Assembly: GCA_945957605.1 (NCBI GenBank)
Contig: CAMFLR010000004.1
Location: forward strand, 124,001-188,000
Origin: an uncultured Isosphaeraceae bacterium
Lineage (GTDB): Bacteria > Planctomycetota > Planctomycetia > Isosphaerales > Isosphaeraceae
Direction of reading: 5' to 3'
Length of the DNA: 64,000 bases
Positions 56,256-64,000 of the stretch are shown here, one piece after another (positions within the stretch are counted from its first letter, which is position 1; each line of letters starts with the position of its first letter). A program made the translations under genes and the position numbers. The notes beneath the pieces are model-generated. The model worked only from the letters and a program-made list of their open reading frames with translations, searched no databases and had not been told where the DNA came from.

Positions 56256-57953
56256 TCAGTAGAGCACAATCGCACGGCCAGGACCGGCATGGCAGTCGCG
56301 AATCTTCAGCGCGGCGAAAAGGAAATATCCGCCAGCGGGCACCTTGCCGACGTTATGCAAAAACTCGACACCCACCATTTCCTGTTTGCCGAGCAGCCAG
56401 TAAGTCATCAGGGCGCGACTGGCATCAACTCCACCGAGGTCAGGCGCATCGGTGGCGACGCAGCGAATTCCTCGCGACTTGAGATACCGGATCGCCTCTG
56501 GCCCGGGAGCCGGCCAACCCTCGGCTTTTCCTGCGATTGGATCAGCCCACACGCCCGCATCGTTCGGGCTTGGCTTGAGGTAGTGGTCGAGATGGCCGGT
56601 CTGGAAAATCACCACCTCGCCCGCTTTGAGTGGGCCGCCTGCCTTCTCGGCCGCCTCAATGTGCGAGGGGAGGATTTCGGGAGATGTCGGCCAGGCTTTG
56701 CGATCGGTCGTGCCGACGAGCGAGCGAACGTCGATCACGCGAGCCGAGCCGCACGTCCAATCAAGCGGAATCTTTTCCGTGGTCAGGTCGCTAGTCCCTC
56801 TCGGGCCGTATTTCGACTCGAATTCGCGAAGCCAGGCGGCCGTCTTCGCGTCGTAAGCAGGTTCAGAACCTGGCCGTGGAAGAGCATACGAAGGCGGAAC
56901 AAGATGCGTCCCGGCTGATGCATCCATGAGATGCCCATGATGCCACATATCGAGATATTCGGAATACAAGAAGTCAAGCTTCAAATACGTTTGCCGATGT
57001 TGGCCTGCGCCGAACCCCGGCGATGTCAGCGGGAATCGCGGGGAAAGCACTGGAGAGAGATCGACGACTCGTTTGTTTTTGCAGCTTGCGATCAGTTTTG
57101 CGGGCAAATCGCCACCAGCGATCGAAAACGCGCGACACTCGCTGTAAGGCCCATTCTCATGTCGAGGCGCGAGCATGATGTAGAACGCCCCAGTCGCCGG
57201 CAACGCTGATAATCCTGTGGCGGACTCGGTCCAGATCATCCCGTGTTTGAGTCCGGCGTAGTGCGTCGGTTCGGCGAGTTCAGGTAGCGGGCCCATACTC
57301 GCACTATCGGTTCCCAGGGTCATCACGCCACGCGAGGCCAGAAATTCCATGCACGACGGATCCGGGTCGGGATAGGCTGGCGATTTTTTGTCGAGCGCAT
57401 CGGCGATGAATCGCAAACCGGCGGGAAGCGGCTGATAGTACTTGTCGGAATAATCACTTCGGAATAGCACCACATCGCCAAATCGCACAGGACGATTTTG
57501 GCTTTCAAAGCGCTGAACGTGCTCGGGTTTGACGAGTGGGCTTTCACCATGAGGTGCCTTGTCGAGCAGGTCGCGCACGTCGACCACGCACGCCTCGCCG
57601 CCGAATTGCCAGGCTTCGATATTATCGGTGTAGGCGAGGCCGAATGGTCCGGACTTCTCGCGTTTCAGATCGGGGCGGGCAACAGAATGCGGGGGAACGT
57701 CGAGCTGCGTTCCTGTGTTGCCATCAATAAGAATGACGTCGACATTGTACGCTGATTCAGCGCCAATCGTTCGCTGGTGCGTGATTTGGAATCGGGGGAA
57801 CGGATACGAAGGCCACGTGCAGGGATACTCGGGTGATACGAGCAATGAATTGTCGATGAAGCGCGTTTCCGTTGGTTTCTGTGCGAACGCGGATATTGTC
57901 GGAAGTAAAAACAAGATGAATGCAGAATATAATGGCGATTTCATCTTTATCAT
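56256..57953 (-). CDS. Tandem cyclase-family (kynurenine formamidase-like) exported protein
   Basis: A 565-residue protein from the ATG at 57953, with GGAGG 5 nt upstream. A signal peptide ends near SAFAQ. Two cyclase-type halves follow (about 35-285 and 290-565). The family metal motif HxGTHxDxPxH reads N-T-G-T-Q-L-D-V-P-P-H in the first half and S-A-G-T-H-L-V-P-P-S-Y in the second. So each half has lost different ligands. Repeated features such as GDVVLFRSDYSDKY and GEVVIFQTGHLDHY show the internal duplication. It could hydrolyse a cyclic ester or amide at a composite site or serve as a binding protein. It follows the sugar kinase gene by 13 bp. Confidence 0.82.
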   Translation of the reverse strand: MIKMKSPLYSAFILFLLPTISAFAQKPTETRFIDNSLLVSPEYPCTWPSYPFPRFQITHQRTIGAESAYNVDVILIDGNTGTQLDVPPHSVARPDLKREKSGPFGLAYTDNIEAWQFGGEACVVDVRDLLDKAPHGESPLVKPEHVQRFESQNRPVRFGDVVLFRSDYSDKYYQPLPAGLRFIADALDKKSPAYPDPDPSCMEFLASRGVMTLGTDSASMGPLPELAEPTHYAGLKHGMIWTESATGLSALPATGAFYIMLAPRHENGPYSECRAFSIAGGDLPAKLIASCKNKRVVDLSPVLSPRFPLTSPGFGAGQHRQTYLKLDFLYSEYLDMWHHGHLMDASAGTHLVPPSYALPRPGSEPAYDAKTAAWLREFESKYGPRGTSDLTTEKIPLDWTCGSARVIDVRSLVGTTDRKAWPTSPEILPSHIEAAEKAGGPLKAGEVVIFQTGHLDHYLKPSPNDAGVWADPIAGKAEGWPAPGPEAIRYLKSRGIRCVATDAPDLGGVDASRALMTYWLLGKQEMVGVEFLHNVGKVPAGGYFLFAALKIRDCHAGPGRAIVLY

Positions 57954-57966
57954 CTGCGCCTCCAAA

Positions 57967-59274
57967 TCAGGCGGACCGACGTCGTGCCAGGGAGAGTAAA
58001 CCGTTCAGAGTTTCTTCGCCGGAGACCTCACGACACGGGAGGTCGAAGCGCTGCTGGATAAGCGTGCGTAGGAGCGGGACCGATTGCGTCAATCCGCCAG
58101 AAAAGACGATTGCGGGCCAGGGGCGTTTCGCATTCAGCCGACTGGCGCAAACATCGTAATTCTCAGCCATCGACGCGAAAGCCGAGCGAAACAATTGCCC
58201 CACGCTCAGGTTTTCGGTCGTGATGTTGCTGATTCCGCCAACTAGTCCGAGCGGCCCGCCGAAGAACGAGAGATCGACGGCTAGCTCGCTCTCAGAGGAA
58301 CTGGAAGCAAGGTCGACAATGTGCTCCCAGGCGCGTTCGAGCGGTTTGCCTTCTTTCGTTGCGAGTTCGGTCAACAAGTTCACGAGAACGTTCAAGGACC
58401 GACCGGCGGGCAAATGAGTGATCGTGTTGAGAAAGTCGCCCTCGAAAAACATACGGCTCTGATAGGCTCCAGAGCGAAATTCTTTGACACGTTCACTGAC
58501 TTGCGAACCCGTAGATATGTTGATCGATAGCTCGCCGACTTTGAGACCAGCGCCAAAAAGTGCGCACTGCTGATCGCCGTAGGCACCGAAACATTCGATC
58601 GTGCGATCGGAATGCTTGTCATGCCCAACAGATTCCACCTGCCGCGAAAGCAGCGGTAAGCGTAGAGATTCGAGCCCCAATCGCTCGAACGCTTCGTGAT
58701 GCCAGTCATTCGCATGAAGATCGAGCAAGCCAATCGCATGCGTGACGTGCATGCGCGGAATCGAGCCACAAAGTTGGCTTAGTACAAAGTCACCGATTGA
58801 AATTGGTGTGGCATTCGCGGGAAGTTGATTGTTCTCTGCGAGCCAGTAGAGCAGCGTCGTTAGCGAGCCAGGTTGAAGTTCGCCGCCGACGGCCGCAAAT
58901 ACTTCGTCCGACAATCGCTCGCGAGCCGATTCGAGATACGTTTTCCCATCACGATGAGGCTGCAGACTTCGCTGGTCGCGCCAGGAGAGATAATTGCTAA
59001 TATCATTGCCGGTTTGATCGACAAGAATCACTCCGCCCATCTGTCCGCAACAAAAGAGTTGTGTTGCGTCGGGCGCAAAGGCGATCAGTTGGTCAATCAC
59101 AGTCCTGGTAGCGTCAATTACCTCATCTGGCGAGATTTCGACCCAGGACGCGGGCAAGCCGGAAATGGGGGCAGGAAACGACGTGGCGATGCAATGGCGC
59201 AGCTCGCCCGACGCAAGGTCGAGCACCGCGCCTTTGATCGACGTCGAGCCGATATCCAGCCCCAGACATTTCAT
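57967..59274 (-). CDS. FGGY-family carbohydrate kinase (sedoheptulokinase-like)
   Basis: A 435-residue sugar kinase. The N-terminal phosphate-1 motif LGLDIGSTSIKGAVLD is intact. QMGGVILVDQ, SWRDQR and FGAYGDQQCALFGAG match FGGY sedoheptulokinase-like members, and IVFSGGLTQSVPLLRTLI is the C-terminal adenosine motif. It is slightly shorter than xylulokinase or gluconokinase. Its ATG shares one base with the stop codon of the FAH-family gene (TGATG), a translational-coupling arrangement. It phosphorylates a sugar, polyol or sugar acid, which implies a polyhydroxy intermediate in the operon's pathway. Confidence 0.88.
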   Translation of the reverse strand: MKCLGLDIGSTSIKGAVLDLASGELRHCIATSFPAPISGLPASWVEISPDEVIDATRTVIDQLIAFAPDATQLFCCGQMGGVILVDQTGNDISNYLSWRDQRSLQPHRDGKTYLESARERLSDEVFAAVGGELQPGSLTTLLYWLAENNQLPANATPISIGDFVLSQLCGSIPRMHVTHAIGLLDLHANDWHHEAFERLGLESLRLPLLSRQVESVGHDKHSDRTIECFGAYGDQQCALFGAGLKVGELSINISTGSQVSERVKEFRSGAYQSRMFFEGDFLNTITHLPAGRSLNVLVNLLTELATKEGKPLERAWEHIVDLASSSSESELAVDLSFFGGPLGLVGGISNITTENLSVGQLFRSAFASMAENYDVCASRLNAKRPWPAIVFSGGLTQSVPLLRTLIQQRFDLPCREVSGEETLNGLLSLARRRSA

Positions 59275-60089
59275 CAGGCGTCCTTGGAAGCTTCGGCAAT
59301 CACGGGATTTGTCAGCGTGCCGATTCCTTCGATTTCAATCGTCACGGTGTCGCCAGGCTGCAGGAACACCGGCGGCTTGCGAGCACCACCGACGCCATGC
59401 GGAGTGCCGGTGAGAATGACCGTTCCCGGCAGAAGCTTCGTGCTGCCGCTCAAGAACTCGATGAGCGTGGGAACGTCGAAGATCATGTCATTCGTGTTCC
59501 AGTCCTGCATCACTTCGCCGTTCAGCACCGTCCGAATGGGGAGCGCGTTCGGATTGGTGATTTCGTCGGGCGTCACGATACAAGGGCCGAGAGGGCAGAA
59601 CGTCGCGAACGTTTTACCGCGGCACCATTGCGTTCCGCCGTACTTCATTTGCCAGTCACGCGCGCTGACATCGTTCGCACAGGTGTAGCCGAGAACATAT
59701 TTCAGTGCATCTTCGCGGGAGACGTTGTAACATTCCTTGCCGATGACGACAGCGAGTTCGCATTCGTAGTCAACCGCGTCGCTTTTCAACTGGCGAGGTA
59801 GAATGATGGGATCGCCGGGATTTTGGAGCGTTCCGCCATTCTTCATGAACACGACGGGCCATTCGGGGATCGCCTGACCGCCTTCCGCCGCGTGCTTGCG
59901 ATAATTCAGGCCGATGCAGATGATGTCGCGCGGCTCGATCGGTGCGAGCAGTTTCGCGACACTGGCCTTCGTCCCCGTATCTGTCAGCTTTCCGAACAAT
60001 TCACCGGATAGGAGCGTGACGGAGCCGTCATCGTGCGTGTTGCCGAAGTGGGTGGATCCAGACGCATCCTGGAAACGAATAATCTTCAT
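59274..60089 (-). CDS. Fumarylacetoacetate hydrolase (FAH) family protein
   Basis: A 271-residue protein from the ATG at 60089 (MKIIRFQDASG). FAH core: DIICIGLNYRKHAAEGG, metal-ligand acidic residues in VDYECELAVVIGKE, YTCANDVSARDWQ, and the C-terminal GTVILTGTPHGVG. Family members hydrolyse or decarboxylate 2,4-dioxo acids; in non-phosphorylative fuconate and rhamnonate pathways a related enzyme cleaves 2,4-diketo-3-deoxy sugar acids. GGGAG lies about 12 nt upstream of the ATG. It ends 1 bp inside the kinase start. The neighbouring dehydrogenases could supply a dioxo acid. Confidence 0.9.
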   Translation of the reverse strand: MKIIRFQDASGSTHFGNTHDDGSVTLLSGELFGKLTDTGTKASVAKLLAPIEPRDIICIGLNYRKHAAEGGQAIPEWPVVFMKNGGTLQNPGDPIILPRQLKSDAVDYECELAVVIGKECYNVSREDALKYVLGYTCANDVSARDWQMKYGGTQWCRGKTFATFCPLGPCIVTPDEITNPNALPIRTVLNGEVMQDWNTNDMIFDVPTLIEFLSGSTKLLPGTVILTGTPHGVGGARKPPVFLQPGDTVTIEIEGIGTLTNPVIAEASKDA

Positions 60090-60108
60090 GTGAGCGCAAT
60101 TCTCCCGA

Positions 60109-61182
60109 TCAGGTTTGAGCAACTTCAAGCCAGGCCGGCGACAAACCTGTCAGGCTGGCGGCAAACTTCAGTTTTTCGCGAACGTCGAGTGGCAGGTCAA
60201 TTCCCTCGCGCTGGGCACGTCGATGGCTGTTCCATTCGCGTTCGCCGGGAAGGAAGATACGATCAACACCCTCCGCGGTTGGCGCTGCGTGAATCTCTTC
60301 GATCAACGTTTTCAGACGGGCGTCAAACTCAGCGCGCGGGGCGATGGTTTCGACGTCGAGCACGATGAACGACGCATTATGCCATGAGGGACGCGAAGGC
60401 TCGTCGAACATCCAGCTTCCCACTTGCCAGGTCAAGTGCCCACCTGGCAGAACGCCAGAGAGAATCTCGCACCAGAGCCCAAACCCATACCCCTTATGCC
60501 CGGCCATCGGAGCGAGAGAAGCTTTGCCAGGATAGAGGCTGCCGTCGATCGTGGGCTTTCCATCGGGGCCGATGAGCCACGTGGGTGGGATCGGTTCGCC
60601 ACGCTGATGTGCGGCGTAAACCTTGCCGCCCGCGACCGCCGCCGTCGCCATGTCGAGCAAGATTGGTTCGCCATTGGCGACTGGCACACCATAGGCAATC
60701 GGGTTACTACCAAGCACTGGCCCGAGAGATCCGGGAGCACAAACGCTCGGAATATCATTGCCTGTGACCATCGCAATGAAACCGGCGCGCGCTGCGACAG
60801 CCGCATAATAGCCGGCCGCACCGATGTGCCCCGTATTTCGCAAACCGACATAGGCAATGCCGACCTGACGAGCCTTGCTCATTGCAAGCAGGACAGCGAA
60901 ATCGCCGCCGATTTGTCCAAGCGCAGATTCACCGTCGACAACCGCCCAGCCCGGTCCTTCACGCTCGATGCGCGGAGCAATATCAGGCCTGTAACCACCG
61001 CCCTGGAGCTTGCGAAGATACCCCGCGAGCAACTTCGTACCGTGGGTGAACACGCCCATTGCGTCGGTGGTTACGAGCGCATCGGCAGCGGTTCGCGCGT
61101 GGTCGAGCGGGAGGCCGACGCGCTGAAATGCGCTTTCGGTGAAGTGCGTCAGATCGGAAATCGAAACAGGATGTAAGTTCAT
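60109..61182 (-). CDS. Ldh-family (malate/L-lactate/YiaK-like) oxidoreductase
   Basis: A 357-residue NAD(P)-dependent 2-hydroxyacid dehydrogenase of the non-Rossmann Ldh_2 family. Diagnostic blocks are DAMGVFTHGTKLLAGYL, GESALGQIGGDFAV, VGLRNTGHIGAAGYYA, GSNPIAYGVP, LLDMATAAVAGGKVYAA and PMAGHKGYGFGL. Family members include malate, ureidoglycolate, sulfolactate and 2,3-diketo-L-gulonate reductases. In this operon it should reduce or oxidise a 2-hydroxy/2-oxo acid. It is the second gene, 20 bp after the hydroxyacid dehydrogenase gene and 19 bp before the FAH gene. Specificity unknown. Confidence 0.9.
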   Translation of the reverse strand: MNLHPVSISDLTHFTESAFQRVGLPLDHARTAADALVTTDAMGVFTHGTKLLAGYLRKLQGGGYRPDIAPRIEREGPGWAVVDGESALGQIGGDFAVLLAMSKARQVGIAYVGLRNTGHIGAAGYYAAVAARAGFIAMVTGNDIPSVCAPGSLGPVLGSNPIAYGVPVANGEPILLDMATAAVAGGKVYAAHQRGEPIPPTWLIGPDGKPTIDGSLYPGKASLAPMAGHKGYGFGLWCEILSGVLPGGHLTWQVGSWMFDEPSRPSWHNASFIVLDVETIAPRAEFDARLKTLIEEIHAAPTAEGVDRIFLPGEREWNSHRRAQREGIDLPLDVREKLKFAASLTGLSPAWLEVAQT

Positions 61183-61202
61183 CTGGGTTTTGTGACCGTG
61201 GT

Positions 61203-62162
61203 TCAGACACCGTTGACGACGCTGGGGAGCGGCTCGCCGCGGAGCGCTTTCACAGCGATGTTCGCTGCCGTTTCACGTAAGGTGCGAACAGCTCGGACGC
61301 TTGCCGACGCGATGTGCGATGAGGTAATGACGTTGGGCAGTTTACGCAGCGGGCTATCGAGCGGGATTGGTTCCGGATCGCAAACGTCAAGCGCGGCGGC
61401 GCCGACTCGGCCGCTTTCGAGTGCGTCGATGAGAGCGCCTGTTTCGATGAGGTCTCCTCGCGCGAGATTGATGATTATTGCGCCCGGCTTCAGACGACTG
61501 AGCGATCCTGCGTTGAGAATCTTGCGAGTTTGCTGAGTCGAAGGGCAGTGAAGCGTCAGTACGTCGGCGTGCGAGAGCACAACATCGAGCGGGGCCGATT
61601 CGCAGCCGGCGGCGGCGACGACTTCGGAGGGCACGGCTGGATCGAACACCAGGCGACGGCATTTGAACGGGGCAAGACGTGCGGCAACTTCGCGCCCAAT
61701 CCGGCCAAAGCCGACGAGGCCCACAGTCAGATCACGCAGGCACTTCAACTCAGCGAGCGGTGTTGCGAGTCCCCACTTGCCGTCGCGGATGTACTGGGTG
61801 TTTTGCACGACTTGCCGGGTCGTTGCGAGGATGAATGCGAGTGTGTGATCGGCGACTTCGTCAATGCAATAATCGGGCACGTTGCAGACGGGAATTCCTT
61901 GCGTCCAGGCGGCCTCTAGGTCGACGTTATCGACTCCAATTCCGTAACGCACGATGACTCGCGCACGCTTCATCGCCGCGATGACCTCGGCGGTGATCGG
62001 CGCGAATTGCGTGATCACTGCGTCGGCGTCACGGACGAGGGGAATCAGCGTCTCGGCGGTTTTACACTGCCCGTGAACGAGTTCGGCCCCCTGCGAGCGG
62101 AGGATAAGCTCCTCGACGTCGAGCGCCGGAAAGGTATAATCCGTGACGGCAACGGTCGGCAT
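61203..62162 (-). CDS. D-isomer-specific 2-hydroxyacid dehydrogenase (CtBP-like)
   Basis: A 319-residue dehydrogenase. It has the NAD-binding G151-F-G-R-I-G156, catalytic Arg235 (NLARGDLI), Glu264 (DPEPIP) and His283 (TSSHIAS). The RYGIGVDNVDLEAAWTQGIPVCNVPDYC segment and the short N-terminus match the C-terminal-binding-protein branch of bacterial 2-hydroxyacid dehydrogenases. It is the first gene of the nine-gene operon, with GAGGA about 9 nt before the ATG, and diverges from the GntR regulator. It probably catalyses an early oxidation or reduction of a 2-hydroxy sugar acid. Confidence 0.9.
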   Translation of the reverse strand: MPTVAVTDYTFPALDVEELILRSQGAELVHGQCKTAETLIPLVRDADAVITQFAPITAEVIAAMKRARVIVRYGIGVDNVDLEAAWTQGIPVCNVPDYCIDEVADHTLAFILATTRQVVQNTQYIRDGKWGLATPLAELKCLRDLTVGLVGFGRIGREVAARLAPFKCRRLVFDPAVPSEVVAAAGCESAPLDVVLSHADVLTLHCPSTQQTRKILNAGSLSRLKPGAIIINLARGDLIETGALIDALESGRVGAAALDVCDPEPIPLDSPLRKLPNVITSSHIASASVRAVRTLRETAANIAVKALRGEPLPSVVNGV

Positions 62163-62285
62163 GGCCGCGATTCCTCGCCGGTCGAGTGGGTCGAGCTGAA
62201 ACGGGTTTTAAATCGGATAGTCAGATAATCTACGTGCCGAAACGCCGTTTGCAAGCGCCGGCCGGCAAAATCGGGGAGTGGCGAG
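62163..62285. promoter_or_regulatory. Divergent promoter region of the catabolic operon and its GntR regulator
   Basis: A 123-bp spacer between divergent genes must hold both promoters. The stretch TAGTCAGATAATCTA (62218-62232) is AT-rich with only 3-bp symmetric ends (TAG/CTA), so an operator is not proven. Position makes this the expected binding region for the adjacent regulator. Confidence 0.5.
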
Positions 62286-62969
62286 ATGCGCGGAGCGTTG
62301 CCCCGCAAGAAGATTCGCGACGAGGTTGCGGAGCGAATCAAGCAGTTTATCGTGGCCGGCCACCTCGCGCCGGGTGATAAGCTGCCGAATGAAAGCGAGC
62401 TCGCCGAGTCGTTCGGCGTCAGCCGCTTGAGCGTGCGCGAGGCGACGAAGGCACTCGAGTTTCTGGGCATCGTCGAGTCAAAGACGGGCGTGGGACTGGC
62501 GGTCGGCCAGATCGACCTCTCGCGAATGACCGACCATCTCGGATTCCATCCTGCACTCCACAGCGTCGATCCGCTCGAATTGATCGACTCGCGCGTGATC
62601 ATCGAGACCGGTGTGTTGCCGCATGTCGCAATGCGAATGGCGGCGAATCCGGAGATTCATAAAACACTACAGGCGATCGTTGACGAATTCGGCGCTGCAC
62701 GCGATCTTTCGACGTTCATCGAACTCGATATTAAATTCCACCGGGCTCTGCTCGAAGCGAGCGGTCTTTCACCCTTGATCGCCTTTGGCGACCTTTTGCA
62801 GGTATTTTTCCAGCGCTTTCGCGATAGCATTCGCCGCGCGGAATGGAAGCAGGGGATGGAAACGCACCAGCACATTCTCGACCTGCTTCGCAAGCAGGAG
62901 ACGCAATCGGCGATTGCGGAACTGCGAACTCATATCGAGAGCCATAAGGCTCGAATCAAATCAAAGTAA
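62286..62969 (+). CDS. FadR-subfamily GntR transcriptional regulator
   Basis: A 227-residue regulator. The N-terminal winged helix (about 8-75) contains IRDEVAERIKQFIVAGHLAPGDKLPNE, LAESFGVSRLSVREATKALEFLGIV, the standard GntR signature. The helical FCD ligand-binding domain is at about 88-215, with Asp/His metal-ligand candidates in FIELDIKFHRALLEASG and GMETHQHILDLL. FadR-type regulators with FCD domains bind small carboxylic acids. It diverges from the nine-gene operon across 123 bp, so it is most likely the substrate-responsive repressor of that operon. Confidence 0.92.
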   Translation: MRGALPRKKIRDEVAERIKQFIVAGHLAPGDKLPNESELAESFGVSRLSVREATKALEFLGIVESKTGVGLAVGQIDLSRMTDHLGFHPALHSVDPLELIDSRVIIETGVLPHVAMRMAANPEIHKTLQAIVDEFGAARDLSTFIELDIKFHRALLEASGLSPLIAFGDLLQVFFQRFRDSIRRAEWKQGMETHQHILDLLRKQETQSAIAELRTHIESHKARIKSK

Positions 62970-63008
62970 GAATCGCGTGAGCAAGATTCAACTCGGGCCG
63001 AATGCCAA

Positions 63009-64000
63009 TCACCCCGAGATTACGCGCTGGAACGCCTCACCCTCGTTTAGCGTGGGACGTTCGGGCCGCCCTTTGTGGCGATAGACGAGCTTCATGTTGT
63101 CGATCCCGAGCAGCGCGAGAATCGTTGCGTGGAGGTCGTGCACATGCAGACGATCTTTCACCGCGCGTAGACCGAGATCGTCGGTTTCGCCATAGACCTG
63201 CCCGCCTTTCACGCCACCGCCAGCCATCCACATCGTGAAGCCGGTGGGGTTGTGATCGCGGCCGTCGCCTTTTTCCGACATCGGCGTGCGCCCGAACTCG
63301 CCGCCCCAGACGACGAGCGTTTCATCGAGCAGGCCGCGCCGTTTCAGGTCAGTCAAAAGCGCAGCAACGGGCTGGTCCATTCCAAGGCAAAGCTCGGTGT
63401 GATTCTTCTCAATCTGCGCGTGCGAATCCCACTTGCTGCCGGCACCGTGATAGAGCTGCACGAAGCGCACGCCGCGTTCGACGAGCCGGCGCGAGAGCAA
63501 GCAGAGGCGTCCGAAAGTCGCCGTTTCTTTGCGATCGAGCCCGTACAGTGCTTGCGTTTCCTTCGACTCGCGTGAGAGATCCACAACCTCGGGAGACTCG
63601 GCCTGCATGCGAAACGCGAGTTCGTAGCTCGAGATTCGCGCTTCGAGTTCAGTTTGCTCCGGATGCTTCGCCGCGTAGGAACGATTCATCTTGGAGAGCA
63701 GGTCGAGCTTGCCCTGTTGCTCGGCATCGCTCACACCTTCGGGCGTGTTGAGGTTGGGAATCGGCTCCTTGCCACCTTGAATTCGTACGCCCTGGAACAC
63801 GGCCGGCATGAAGCCTGCGCTCCAGTTGCGCGGGCCGTTGACGACCTGCGATGTGTTGTCCTGCATCACAACGAACGAAGGCAGGTTCTGATTTTCGGTT
63901 CCGAGGCCGTAGCTGACCCAACTGCCCAGCGAGGGACGTCCGCCAAGAATCGAGCCCGTGTTCATCTGGCAGACGCCGGCCGAGTGATTGATGCCATCGG
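63009..64000 (-). CDS. DUF1501 domain protein (N-terminus cut by window end)
   Basis: The frame is open to the right edge; beyond the internal Met at 63965 the codons continue as DGINHSAGVCQ, which is typical of the family, so the gene is truncated by the window. Visible blocks are GGRPSLGSWVSYGLGT, the FVQLYHGAG region, WGGEFGRTP, GRDHNPTGFTMWMAGGG and HVHDLHATILALLG. It is a distant paralogue of the DUF1501 gene at 37.4 kb but ends earlier. Its usual PSCyt partner gene, if present, would lie beyond the window. It converges with the GntR gene with 39 bp between stops. Confidence 0.88.
   Translation of the reverse strand, partial: DGINHSAGVCQMNTGSILGGRPSLGSWVSYGLGTENQNLPSFVVMQDNTSQVVNGPRNWSAGFMPAVFQGVRIQGGKEPIPNLNTPEGVSDAEQQGKLDLLSKMNRSYAAKHPEQTELEARISSYELAFRMQAESPEVVDLSRESKETQALYGLDRKETATFGRLCLLSRRLVERGVRFVQLYHGAGSKWDSHAQIEKNHTELCLGMDQPVAALLTDLKRRGLLDETLVVWGGEFGRTPMSEKGDGRDHNPTGFTMWMAGGGVKGGQVYGETDDLGLRAVKDRLHVHDLHATILALLGIDNMKLVYRHKGRPERPTLNEGEAFQRVISG

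Noticed and set aside
62218-62232. A GntR operator-like sequence TAGTCAGATAATCTA
   Set aside because: Only the three terminal bases on each side are symmetric, so I list the region but not a defined operator.

Overview
The window looks like chromosomal DNA of a member of the Planctomycetota. The evidence is the gene content: DUF1501 proteins, a PSCyt/DUF1549-DUF1553 cytochrome protein, a PVC-type haem-binding dehydrogenase, an ECF sigma factor fused by overlap to a TPR-bearing Ser/Thr kinase gene, a giant secreted protein with the LExRxLM N-terminal motif, and small proteins of a type I associate with planctomycetes. Base composition is evenly GC-rich. I found no rRNA, tRNA, CRISPR array or insertion sequence. 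Genes at both window edges are cut off.

Layout. 1-9 kb: a truncated CotH/beta-propeller/cytochrome c fusion, an EF-hand membrane protein, a CE15-like esterase, a DUF4272 protein and a secreted VWA protein, with two clear hairpin terminators. 9-12 kb: an EmrAB-like efflux pair. 12-17.6 kb: an imuA-imuB-dnaE2 mutasome operon. 17.6-19.5 kb: a repeat-rich leader, two small planctomycete-type proteins and an RpoD-like sigma factor. 19.6-26.3 kb: a NarL-type regulator with its eight-PAS histidine kinase, a noncoding stretch of about 950 bp and a single-domain receiver. 26.3-33.9 kb: a tight five-gene minus-strand cassette (SWIM zinc finger, DUF5691, MoxR ATPase, DUF5682 TraB/ChaN-like, CoxE-like VWA). 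34-37.4 kb: an LLM oxidoreductase, an MFS permease and a GDSL hydrolase. 37.4-42.2 kb: a DUF1501/PSCyt pair. 42.5-50.5 kb: a giant EXORDIUM-like/beta-roll protein, a nested hairpin element, then the ECF sigma/kinase pair. 50.5-63 kb: a nine-gene catabolic operon on the minus strand with a divergent FadR/GntR regulator. The right edge holds a second, truncated DUF1501 gene.

How genes work together. The nine-gene operon combines a transporter, 2-hydroxyacid and Ldh-family dehydrogenases, an SDR-fold protein, a cyclase-like hydrolase, an FAH-family hydrolase, an FGGY sugar kinase and a 2-oxoacid dehydrogenase (fused E1 plus E2). This suggests breakdown of an unidentified sugar acid or polyol to an acyl-CoA. 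Two of its enzymes lack canonical catalytic residues: the SDR has YxxxM in place of YxxxK, and both cyclase halves have broken metal motifs. The best candidate for an undescribed system is the five-gene MoxR/VWA/SWIM/DUF5682/DUF5691 cassette, which has the layout of a chaperone-effector module of unknown target. The second is the catabolic operon. A nested stem-loop of about 105 nt at 46.6 kb is the most striking noncoding structure.
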